Positions 25,877-36,745 of a stretch of DNA of 64,000 bases are shown here, in pieces. Under the pieces are notes generated by a model. It worked only from the letters and a program-made list of their open reading frames with translations, was not told the origin of the DNA and searched no databases. Within the stretch, counting starts at the first letter, position 1, and each line of letters opens with the position of its first letter. This DNA comes from Heterostelium album PN500 (taxonomy: Eukaryota; Evosea; Eumycetozoa; Acytosteliales; Acytosteliaceae), in the NCBI RefSeq assembly GCF_000004825.1, contig NW_008805070.1, forward strand, positions 434,001-498,000, read 5' to 3'. Made by a program: the position numbers and the translations under genes.

Positions 25877-26921
25877 AACTAGTTTATTTATTTATTATTA
25901 TTTTGAAACTGGAGAAAAGAAAATCTAAAAAAAATCCCAAAGATATCATTTTATAATAGATTTTTTTTGTTTTTGGTTTCTCTTTTATTTAGAGTCTGGG
26001 AACAATTTATTTTAAATTTAAAACAATCCCATTTTTTTATTTGTCTTTTGGTCTTCAATTACGCTGGCATGTATTTATTAATGAGAATAATTCTTCGACC
26101 TATTTCAGATCCAGAGGAGAAAAAAACAATGAATAACATCATCCAAAGAAAATGTCAATCATCACACACCAAAAAAACAGCTCACACTTTGAAAATTTGC
26201 AAATTCAAAATCCGAACCACAAAATTAGTACTTTGTGATGTAGAGACCTCCTCATCGAGGTCTAAAGTGTCAAAATTAATTTTTGTTTTGGTGTAAGACT
26301 ATTAAATTAAGAAGAGACATATAAATCCAAGGTTTTGTGTAACTCAAAATATCCAATTTTTTTTTTTGATTTTAAAATTTTAAAAATAAAAATATCTAGT
26401 CGCGCAATTTAAATTAAATCAAAAAATTTCAATCAAAGTTGTAACGTTAATTTATTCTATTTTGGTTCATGGGGAGGCACCGATTTTTTTTTTTATGAGG
26501 GTCAGCCTTAAAAAATTAAATAAAAAAACAAAAAAAAGATATTTCAAAATAATTACATTAATTAATTTTATACAATCATTTTACTTCAAATTAATAATAA
26601 TTGAAATAGTTGTACTTAAAAACAAAAAATTATGTTTATTCAATTTTTCTCAATGATTAAGTTGCATAAATGTGTTAAAAGTATATAATATAAAGATATT
26701 GCACAAAGAGGCACACCGACTCAAAAAAATTACATAAATCCTGATTTTTTCTGTGAAACTAAAAATAAAATTGTTCGCCACCACACAAATGCGAGAAACA
26801 ACACAAAAACGTTTTATTTTTTGATCAAACCGATTCATCAATAAATCAGCACTGTTAAAACAAAAAAATTTAAAGTTTTAGACTTTATTTTTGTTTCAAT
26901 CTTAAAATTAATTTTACAACA
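25877..26921. promoter_or_regulatory. Divergent intergenic region
   Basis: About 1045 bases between divergent genes, so it probably carries both promoters. A 109-codon frame at 25967-26296 has poor composition and is not called. A perfect 7-bp inverted repeat, AGACCTC/GAGGTCT, lies near 26243-26262. A GC-rich patch followed by a T run, GGTTCATGGGGAGGCACCG then T10, lies near 26464-26495. Confidence 0.45.
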
Positions 26922-28503
26922 ATGTATCAGAGAGATCTTGAAAGTGCTAGTAACAGTTCTTCGAGTGATACTGAAAGTGACCAAGGCAGAGTCGAAGCCT
27001 CAGAGGAAGTTTCCAAAAGAGGATTTAAATTTAGCCGTCAGCCAGTGTCAACTACAAAAACAACTGAAGTAACTCCAAGAGTATCGATAATGGTCGACAA
27101 ACATGACACCGAATCTGCAAGCGATGAAGTCAGTCAGGAGGACAGCGATGACGACAGAGTGGTATTCAACAGACAACCTGAGCCAGCAGTTGCGCCCCCA
27201 ACAGAGACAACTGGTGAATATCTCGATGACTTTGCCAAATACAGACAAAACAAAAAGATTGATGCCATCCACAAGGAGAACAAAAGCGCCCCACCAACAG
27301 AACCAAAACTCAAGGGTATGTTCCGTGTTCAGCTGATCAACGACGAAGGTGTTTCAAAGCCATGGTAAGCAACCTACGAAATGAATATATAAGAACAACA
27401 AAAGAAAATATTTATTTACAATTATTTTTTTTATAGGGAGGATAGATACATTGATTTATCAAAAGGTGGATTGATTATGAAAGAATCTGCAGATGATAGA
27501 ATTACCAGAGGAAATCTTCATCTATATGATATTGTATTTTGTGAGCTAGCAGAGGATCTTGTCACTGCTGATACTCCATATGTCATTCAGTTAAAAACCA
27601 GATCTAGATCGACTTGGATTTTTATTTTGGATTCTCAATCTACTTTAGAGTATGTTTGTATTATGAAAATTAAATACTTTTTGTTGTTTATTAATATATC
27701 TATTATTCATAAATTAAACTAGTGAATGGATAAATGTAATTTCCACAAATAAAGGAAAAATGAGTGAAGAAGAATGGAATACTCCACCACCTCCACCACC
27801 CACATCAAGATTCTCACCACAAAAGGATTCATATACTCTTAAAACCTTTTTTGAGAACCGTAGACTCCTTGGTGGTATGTGGATGATTTATCTTTTCTTC
27901 TTGTGGATTATCGTTTTGGCAGTACTATTTATATTACTCTGGAAACTCTATGTTGCACCATTCAAAAATATGGAAACAGAAACTTCCTCCTGTCTCGTAT
28001 TGAATCAAGAGTTTGTATTACAAATTGTTAGATAATTATATTTCAACAGGTCATGTATATTAATTGTTTTTTATTATTAATAGTGTCCAATATTTATTGA
28101 AGAAAAACTATAATATTGTTATGGATGTACAATATGATGTAAATGGTACATTGGTAACTAGTACAATGAAACAACTTTGCCAAGGAAACAAATGTCCATC
28201 ATATGCAGAAAGTGAATGGCCAGTCAATGAATATTCTACATGCTACTATGATGTTGATGATATCCATTATGTATTCTTTGAAAAACAACCAATGATGAAC
28301 ATGAGATATCAAATCACATTTGGTGTTTGTGGTGGTCTATTAGCTCCTTGGTTAATTTTCGTTTTAACAATGCTGTAAGTATATTTAAAGCACAATGTTA
28401 ACATCAACAAAGTGAAAAATGAATAACTAATTTTTCTTTTCAAAATTTCAGAGTTGTTAGTAGAAAGTGGATTAAAAGAGTTGTTAAAAATGGATGTTGG
28501 TAG
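26922..28503 (+). CDS. PH-domain protein with two membrane helices
   Basis: The exons are 26922-27364, 27437-27649, 27723-28010, 28084-28374 and 28452-28503, giving 428 residues. Residues 1-130 are a Ser/Glu/Asp-rich disordered region. Residues about 135-240 form a PH-like domain: KGMFRVQL opens it, WEDRYIDLSKGGLIM is the second strand, and the closing helix carries a Trp (EWINVI). After a Pro-rich spacer, a hydrophobic helix (MWMIYLFFLWIIVLAVLF) spans the membrane. A Cys-containing lumenal loop (LCQGNKC, STCYY) precedes a second helix (GGLLAPWLIFVLTML) and a basic end (RKWIKRVVKNGCW). PH domains bind phosphoinositides or proteins, so the topology suggests a membrane or contact-site protein. 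The exon 3 donor GTTTGT is atypical. I do not recognise a named family. Confidence 0.82.
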
Positions 28504-28651
28504 AAAATCCAAAACTAACAAAAAAAAACAAAAAACAAAATTGTATTATTATTAACTTTAAGAAAAAAGAATTAAACAAACAAAAAAAAACAAACAATAA
28601 TTTAATTTGAAAAACTACACATGTATTTTATTTTTATAATTATTATTATTA

Positions 28652-30129
28652 TTAATATTTGGGTTTTGAAGATTTCAATCTATTATCTATTTCACCAGCA
28701 GCTCTAATACCACTTTCGAGTGCACCCTCCATATATCCAATCCAAACATTGGCAGTCTCTGTGCCAGCCCAGTGAATTCTTCCGACTGGCTCACGCAATG
28801 CACCGTTGCAACCATCGAGCACACCTGGACCAGCATAGGCAAGATATGCTCCACGCGAGTATTCTTCATCCTTCCAAATCTTCTCGAGGTAGTGTCGTGG
28901 CTTCAATGCCTTTGGTCCCCACCATCTCGCGTAGCAGTCGAGTACGGCTTGCTTTCTCTCTTCCTTTGTCTTCAATGCCCATTGCTTGGCTGGCAATCCA
29001 GCAATGAATCCAACGATTGCAGTCTTCTTGTCGTCGTGTGAACTGTCGTCGTAGCAGATATAGATAGGTCCGAGATCGCTCAGTGCCTCAGCAGAGTAAC
29101 CATCCTTTCTCCAGAATGGCTCGTCGTAGATCACAATGGTTTTGATAACGGAGCCCATTGGTAAACGCTGAGTCAAGTCGTCACGAGTTGCAGGCATTGG
29201 TGGACGATACTCGATTCTTCCGGCCAAAGCAGGTGGAACGGTAACGACCACATATTTCGAGGTGTAAGTCAACTTCTCGGTTTTGACTTGAACGCCAGCA
29301 CCATCTTGGTAGATAGCTCTTACCGGTGCATTGAGAATACAGTTCTTCAATCCAACCTTCTCTGCCAATCTCTCAGAGATCTGTTGGGAACCACCAATCA
29401 TACGTTTCTCTTGCGCACCGCCTCTAATGTCGGCCAACAAACTGTAGGATCCGGCGGTCTTAATGAACAAAAGGAACCAGAGGAAGCTAATCTCGGTTGG
29501 ATCGGCAGCCAAGCAAACTCTGACGAACCAATCGATGATACCCTTGGCATCCTTACCCTTTACATTCTTCTCGGTCCAGTGGGCAACCGTTTGGTGATCC
29601 CATTCCGATGCTTTTGGATGCTTGTGTGGCGCAGTAACATCGATAGTGTCAGCATATTTATCGATCATTGCAATCGTTTCTTCAAGTCCCTCCAAATTGT
29701 AGTCGGTGTTGAGCTTTGAAATATTTCCTTGGTAGTAGACACGCTTTCCGTTCAACTCCAAGACATGTTTGCCCTCGTCGTACTGGTCGAATGTCTCCAC
29801 ACCGATCTCTTTGCAAATCTCCTTCAAATGCTTATGAGTTCCACCCATCCACTGACCACCGAGATCGAACCAATATCCATCTACCTTTAATGATTCAGTT
29901 CTACCTCCAAATCTCTAAATAATAAATAATAATAATAATGATATTTGAAAGTCATATGATGTATGTATGTTAATAAAAAAAAAAAGTTTTTATTCAAAAT
30001 GAATCTATCTTTTTTTCTTACATTTCTAGCTTCAAGTACAAGTACAGAATGACCTTGTTTCTTTAGAGTATAGGCACACTGTAGACCTGAAAGTCCACCT
30101 CCTATGACAATACAATCATATTCAACCAT
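28652..30129 (-). CDS. Flavin-containing monoamine oxidase
   Basis: The exons are 30129-30022 and 29914-28652 on the minus strand, giving 456 residues. The first exon holds the FAD-binding Rossmann motif ([11 protein letters not shown]...VLEAR) and the second continues RFGGRTES and FDLGGQW, as in the amine-oxidase family. The C-terminus has [18 protein letters not shown], the family's FAD-contacting end. The enzyme oxidises primary or polyamines to aldehydes with release of H2O2 and ammonia. I see no Cys in the exact position used for covalent FAD in animal MAO, and no C-terminal membrane anchor, so a soluble enzyme is likely. Length is normal. It is divergent from the next gene across 457 bases. 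Confidence 0.92.
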
Positions 30130-30586
30130 TTATTTATTTTCTCTATTTATAAATATTCTAAAAACAAAAGAAAATTTCACAATCTTTATATTAATATATA
30201 TATATATGATTTATTATTTAAACAATGAAACAGTTTATTATTTTTACACAAGACAGATTATTATTATTGTTGTGTGTTAAAATTAATATTCGATCGATTT
30301 TTATTTTTATTTTTTTCAATTGTATGTTATGTTTGTTTATTGCAAAAATGAATAATAAAAAATAAGATGGGTTTGGTGTGACCTTCATCTAATAAATAAT
30401 TGACAATTCTTCTCTCTCTGGTAAAAATTTTGTTATTTTAATTAAATTTTTAATCAATTAAAAAAAAAAATTTTTTTCCAACATAATCTGTTGCGCAAAC
30501 AAAAATCAAACTAATATTTCTTTTAAATATCTATTTAGACGAGGAAATAGATAGATAAAGAATAGATTCAAAAAAATATCAACAAA
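30130..30586. promoter_or_regulatory. Divergent promoter region
   Basis: The 457 AT-rich bases lie between the monoamine oxidase start and the coiled-coil gene start. A TA-repeat lies near 30190-30205, and T and A runs near 30460-30475 precede the plus-strand gene. No specific operator-like site was seen. Confidence 0.45.
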
Positions 30587-31708
30587 ATGGAATCGAACAA
30601 TACCAACAATAACAATCTTATGATAAATTTGAATAATGGTGGCGGTAGTGGTGGTGAGAATGTAAAAGATCATGATATTAACAATGATAAAGATAAAAAA
30701 GACTATGACGAAAGTGTTGGTTTAAATAATAGTAATAATAGTAGTAAAGAGGTTGAGAATGATATTGATGAGAATAATAATACTATGAAAATCATAAATG
30801 TTAGAGATAGAATCGATTGTATTAGAAGTGAGATTGAGTTTTTGAAAGGAATGTATCAGGTGCAATATGATAGTGTACAGAAGAAACAGTTTCATTATAG
30901 ATGTTTCAAAGAGATATCTGAGAATCTTACGGTTAAATTGAATCAATCCAATACAAACTTGGCTGAATACCAATTGAAGATACAACTACAACAGTTAACC
31001 ATTTCGAAAAGAAATCAAAAGATCTATCTTTTAGATTTAGAAAAGAAAAAGACTATTAAACAGATTATCAAGTTAAATAATATACTAACAAGATTACTGC
31101 AGCAATTCGAGCAAGAAAGGTATGTTTTTGAATCTTTAACAATAGCAACTAATCTACTCATCCTTAACATCATCAAATCTATATATATATATATATATAT
31201 AATATTATACTTAAAGGATTATATATCAAGAAGAAGAGCAAATGATGAATGATTCAAAAGATGAAGTATATACATTGATTTCAAAGTCATTATCAAGTAT
31301 CACACAACAAAAAGAATATATATTAAATGGTAAGTATCATTTATTATTAAAATAACTCTGTTATTTTTAAGTTTGAATAATAAACATAGATATATCGATG
31401 GTTTTGTTTATTATAAAGTAATGAAAGGATATGAGAATGAATATAAAACAACAGAACCAACAACAACATCGACATCGACAATGAATGAATCACAAAGTAG
31501 TACAAATGAATTATTAGATGAAAAAGATAGAGTACTCAGTGACTACATAGAGAGAAACGAGAATCTTGTCAATAGAATCAATGAATTACAGTCGAACCAT
31601 CAGGTGAATCATGCTTCACTAGAATCACTCAAATCAGAAAAATTGAAATTAGAAGTGCGATTGTCAGATTTGAATAAACAATTTATTAATAATCAAATTA
31701 ATAAGTAA
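30587..31708 (+). CDS. Coiled-coil protein, function unknown
   Basis: The exons are 30587-31119, 31217-31329 and 31419-31708, giving 311 residues. The first 65 residues are Asn/Asp/Gly-rich low complexity. From about residue 70 to the end the sequence is mostly heptad-rich coiled coil (IDCIRSEIEFLKGMYQVQYD, LLDLEKKKTIKQIIKLNN, LESLKSEKLKLEVRLSDLNK). A Thr/Ser-rich break (TTTSTSTMNE) lies near residue 235. No signal peptide, membrane helix or enzyme motif is seen. The exon joins were fixed by phase: G|GTATGT to AAAG|G, then ATG|GTAAGT to AAAG|TA. A structural or scaffold role is the most that can be inferred. Confidence 0.7.
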
Positions 31709-31819
31709 TAAAAAACTTTTTTTTTTTTTTTTTTTTAATAACTATAAAGTTAGTTATTCATTCTTTGTAAGAATGGTTAGTAATGACGATGAAAATTGTT
31801 CAACAAATATTATAAATAT

Positions 31820-32056
31820 AATAAATATACAAAACAAACAATGTAACTGTTAAAATTAATTCTATTCATTATAAAAAATAAACAAATATTTTTAAATTAA
31901 TTTAACTTTTTTTACACCTTGTGATTAATGTCGGAGTTCCTACAAAAAAAAATTAAAAAGTGATTCAAGTTAGTTAAAATCAATAATTTTAATTTATTTT
32001 TTATAATGAATAGAATTAATTTTAACAATTACATTGTTTTGTTTTGTATATTTATT
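31820..32056. repeat. 63-bp inverted repeat spanning a start codon
   Basis: The arm at 31820-31882 is the near-exact reverse complement of 31993-32056, with one substitution and one base of length difference, and about 110 bases between the arms. The right arm contains the ATG and first 17 codons of the metallophosphoesterase gene. The left arm carries the same start codon on the minus strand at 31869. Confidence 0.9.
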
Positions 32057-33292
32057 TTTTTACATTTTAGATTTTCGAATGGCAAAGATAAACTTGTATT
32101 TAGATCAATAAAAAGAGATAATTATAATAACATTTTAAACAGTGATACATTCAATGATTTGAATGATGATACTAGTACTTTTAAAATTGTAATTATAAAT
32201 ACTGTATATAGTTGGATTGATTGTTGATTGTTTGATAGATACCTTGTTTATTTATTATTATTGGAAACAAAAAACAAAAAAAACAAATCGAAACTAATCT
32301 AATTGAAAAACTACTATTAGTTACAAATAACCGATTTACATTTTGGAGAAGGTGAAGATGTAAGCTGGGGAAGACAACAAGATGTGAATTCCACTAGGGT
32401 TATGACTACCCTGCTGCAGTTGGAACAACCGGATTTCGTTATGTTTAGTGGTGATTTGATCACCGGTAACAATATCATTGATAATGCCACATCGTATTGG
32501 GAGGAAGCACTGGCCGTGGTGAGAAGCATGAAAATACCTTGGTCTGTGACATTTGGAAATCACGATGATCTGGCAACGGGCTACAACGATACACGTGTCG
32601 ACCTGTTGAATTTCGACATCTCGCTTGGCAGCTACTCGCAATTCGGACCGCAATCAGTGTCCGGTATCACCAACTACTATCTGCCGATCTACGACAAGTG
32701 GTCCGACACCATAGAAGCAGTGATATGGGTGTTGGATTCCGGTGACGGAAGTTGTCCGCCACCCTCTGGCGCAGCACCGTGGTGCAACACCTACATCACT
32801 GAGAGTCAAGTGCAATGGTATGTCGACACTGCCAAACAGCTATACTCTCAACAACCAGCCGGTGGTGGTAATATAACATGGGCAGCAGCCTACTTTCATA
32901 TTCCTCTGCAAGAGTATGTCGATCTCTATAATAACTATGTCACCTACGGATGGAACAACGACTCGGTTGCCTGTCAGCCAGAGAATGCCGGACTACTCCA
33001 GGCGTTCCAAACGATTGGCGACGTTAAGTTTATGAGTGTTGGACATAATCATGGCAACGACTTTTGCGGAACCTACGAACCATCGGGAATCGAGATGTGT
33101 TTCGGTCGTCACAGTGGATACGGTGGTTATGGCACCTGGGAAAGAGGTGCCAGAGTGTTAGAGATCAATCGCTCCAAAGGTCAGCCAGTCACCTACAACA
33201 CATGGATCACCTATGAAACCGGTGAACGTCAATATCATCAACCCATTCATCAACCCTATCCGATCAATCCCAAAACATCATGTACAACATAA
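32006..33292 (+). CDS. Secreted or membrane-anchored calcineurin-like metallophosphoesterase
   Basis: The exons are 32006-32188 and 32321-33292, giving 384 residues. The N-terminus MNRINFNNYIVLFCIFIFL is a signal peptide or signal anchor. The splice join makes FKILQITDLHFGEG, the standard opening of the fold. All metal-binding blocks are present in order: DLH, SGDLI, GNHDD, FHIPL and GHNHGND. The family includes the plant PAP16/PAP28-like phosphatases, which act on phosphate esters with two metal ions; the natural substrate is not known. The Cys-rich insert (SCPPPSGAAPWC) is typical of extracytoplasmic members. The start codon region is also present as an inverted copy just upstream. Confidence 0.88.
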
Positions 33293-33773
33293 CAACCTGT
33301 AAAAATCAAATAAAACATGTAAAACTCTAACTTTAAAGTTGTCGGTAAAAAAAAAATTAAAAAAAAAAAATTGAAGTTCTTTTTATTTTTTTTGACAACA
33401 TTTCATTGTGATTTGTGTGAGTGTGCATTTTTCGTTTTTTTTTTTTCTGATGTGATTGAAAGGGTTGTGTGTACTTTTTTAACAGTGTGTGTTTGAATTT
33501 ATTTAAAATCATCAATAAATTTAATATTTCTTTTTCAGTGTTTCATTTTGCCCATTATTATTATTTTATTATCATCATTCAATACCCAATTTAGTGTTTA
33601 GTGTTAGTAATAAAAGTAGTATAGTCAGTGTAAAATTTATTGTAAATATATATTACAAGTTAGTTTTTAGATATTTTAGAGTTCGAATTCGAAATCAAAT
33701 CAAAAGACTACAGCAGTAAAACAGTAATTTAATAAACAGACAGACAGACAGACAAACAACAAATACAGAAAAA
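33293..33773. other. Intergenic region
   Basis: About 480 bases, AT-rich with A and T runs and a GTGTGT-rich patch near 33410-33500. It holds the promoter and leader of the aldehyde dehydrogenase gene, including a CAGA repeat at 33740-33752. Confidence 0.5.
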
Positions 33774-35754
33774 ATGTTCCAAATATTAGCAAGAAATAAT
33801 AGAAATATAGTGAAGAATGTATCTTCGATCAGATACTACTCTTCATTCCCAAAGTTCAATCAGTATGTCATCATTAAGTACAAATGAATAGTTTGTGTTA
33901 TCATATGATCATACAAAAACAAAACAAAGCAAACATATCATGTTCAAAAAATTATCATTTCTTAAAATAGTTGATTCAAATATGAATTTACCAATTAAGA
34001 ACTGTTGTTTTATGTTATGTTTGTTATGTTATGTTATGTTATACAACGATCGATATGTAATTGATATGATGACACAAACTTCACAACAAAACAACAAAAG
34101 TATACATGCTAATTATCCTTTTTTTTATTTTATAGATCACCAATGGGTGTTATGGCAGATCAACTTTTCTTACAACCAATTAATCCAGCCACAACTAAAC
34201 CAATTAAAGATATAAAGATTGATACAAAGACATCATTGAAACAAAAGTTTGATAAAGCATATCTTTTCAAGAATGAATGGAAATATGTATCTCAAACAGT
34301 AGGTACAAAAAAAAAAAAAAAAAAACAACAATTTGTTATCATTGGAATTAATAATAATATTCATCATCCATCATTACAATCATTTATAGGAAAAAGCAAA
34401 TATTATTATTAGATTTAGAGATTTGTTGGCAGAGAGAATCGATTCTTTGGCCAATGATTTAACAGAGGAAACAGGTAAACCAATTACACAATCGAAAAAC
34501 GAAATTAAAGCAGTCATTGAGAGAATCAACTTTTTCTTGTTCAACTTCTCCAGTTGTTTGCAGGAGCGTGCTGTTCGTGTCACCGACAAGTTCCGTGAGA
34601 CCCTCAGCTACGAACCACTCGGTGTCGTCGGTAATATCTCTGCCTGGAACTACCCATATTTCATTGGATTGAACGTTATCGTACCAGCACTTCTCACCGG
34701 TAACTGCGTGCTCTACAAACCCTCAGAGTTCTCATCAATCACCGGTATCAACATTCACAATCTCCTCATGGAAGCCGGTCTGCCAGAGTCTGCATTCCAA
34801 GTCGTCCTCGGAAAGGCCGTCATCTCACAATCGCTCCTCTCGCTGCCAATCGACGGTCTTTTCTTCACCGGTAGCTACGCCACTGGAAAATCAATCTCAG
34901 AGACACTCGCTGGCCGTATGATTCCAGTGCAACTGGAGTTGGGTGGTAAGGACGCCGCCTACGTCCACAAGGACGTCGAAGATCTCCAATCGGTCATTGC
35001 TTCGCTCGCCGACGGTGCCATGTACAACACTGGACAATCGTGCTGCTCGGTCGAGCGTATCTACGTCGACGAGGAGATCCACGACCAATTCGTCGAGGGA
35101 CTGGTCAAGGAGATCAGCACCTACCACATGGGATTCGATCCAAAGTCACCATCCACCTACTACGGTCCATTGACTCGTGGACAACCACAAATCGAACATC
35201 TCCAACGTCTCATTGGTAATGCCACCCGTCGTGGTGCCACTGTCGAGCTCGGTGGTAACGTCGTCCAGAACGCACCAGGCTACTTCTTTGCACCGACCGT
35301 GCTCGCCAACGTCAATCACCAGATGGACATCCAAAAGGAGGAGCTCTTTGGTCCAGTCGTCACCGTCCAGTCGGTGAGCGGTGGTCCAACCGAGGCAGTT
35401 GCACTCATGAACGACACCCCATTCGGTCTCACCGGATCGGTTTACTCCAAGTCGATCGAAGTCGCCGACTACGTCTCTGACAACTCCAACACCGGTACCG
35501 TCTACTGGAATGCATGTGATCGTGTATCGCCATTCCTTCCATGGTCCGGTCGTGGACACTCTGGAATCGGTAGCACACTCGGTATCGACGGTATTTTCTC
35601 ATTCCTCAAGCCAAAGGCACGTCATTTCATCTCCAACCAATCAAAGGTCTTGGGTGAGCCATTCAACAGCAACATCGTCCCAACCGAACCAATCAACTCA
35701 AAGAACGTCTCAAAATTCATTGAAGAAACTCACGAACAAACCTCATCACAATAA
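33774..35754 (+). CDS. Mitochondrial aldehyde dehydrogenase
   Basis: The exons are 33774-33862, 34136-34298 and 34390-35754, giving 538 residues. The N-terminus (MFQILARNNRNIVKN...RYYSS) is Arg-rich and lacks acidic residues, as in a mitochondrial targeting peptide. The catalytic domain has the NAD site (PWNYP-like SAWNYPYF, FTGSYATGKS), the general-base Glu in ELGGKDAAY and the nucleophile Cys in NTGQSCCSV. The closing SGRGHSGIG motif follows. The enzyme oxidises an aldehyde to the acid with NAD(P)+, but the substrate cannot be told from sequence. The exon 2 donor reads ACA|GTAGGT, which is unusual but is the only one that keeps phase. The third exon is markedly GC-rich compared with flanking DNA. 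Confidence 0.9.
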
Positions 35755-36745
35755 AAATATAAATATAAATAAATTAAAAAAAACATATTCTAAATTATAA
35801 TATGCATCTTTCTTTGACCAATATTATCTTAACCCAAACTTCAGCCGGTAACTGAGTTATTACCCCCCACGGAAATTGAATATTTATAAACTTCCTACAT
35901 TTTCCATTTCCATTCCTTTCTGTTCAAACAAACATATCACTTAATAGATTTATTTTTTTTTGTCTTGTGCAAAAAAATATGACATTTTTTCTGACACTTT
36001 AGGTAACGTTGAAAGGAAACAATCAAGTTGATAAAAAAATTGGCAGAAATTGAGTGATGATCATGTGTTTGACAAAAATAACAAAAAATAAATATAATAA
36101 AAAACTTTTTTTTTTTTTTTTTAAATAAATAATAATAAAAAATAAATAAGATAACAATATTGTTTAAGAATATAAATAATATAAATTTATATAATATATT
36201 AAAAATAAAGATCAAGTTATTTTTGTTAGTGTAACATTTGGATAACATCTTTGAAATTATATAAAGTTTATATTTTAATACTACAAAAACAACAAAACAA
36301 CAACAACAACAACACTTACATATTATAAAGTAAAAGTTTATATATATTTATATATTATTATATATATATAGTTACTTTATTTTTGTAAACAACTTACTTC
36401 TTTCTTTTCTCACCACCAGTTCATCAACACAATTTCATCTTCATCTTCATCTTCATCTTTAAACTTTAAGTTAAGTTTCAACTTTACATTTGTATATCTA
36501 ATAATATAATCTAAATAATAGATATATAATAAATTAAAACTAAACTTAACTATAAAACTAAACAAACAAAATAATAATATAAAATTTCTATTTTTTTATT
36601 AAATTTTATATTTTTCTTTTTTTTTTTTAAAAAACAAACTTCTTTCCCTTTTATTTTATTTTTTTGACATCAACATCAACATCACCTATCTTTCATTTGT
36701 ATATATTAATATAAAGTTATATATTATTATTGTGTGTTAATAAGA
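35755..36745. other. Intergenic region and CNOT1 leader
   Basis: About 990 AT-rich bases between the dehydrogenase stop and the CNOT1 start. A short GC-rich patch (CAGCCGGTAACTGAG) lies at 35844-35858 and T/A runs at 36107-36123. A (CATCTT)n-like run lies near 36435. No gene was recognised. Confidence 0.5.

Noticed and set aside
25967-26296. 109-codon open frame between the ComC-like and PH-domain genes
   Set aside because: Lys/Ser-rich with no domain, lies in a divergent promoter, and includes the palindrome; no support.
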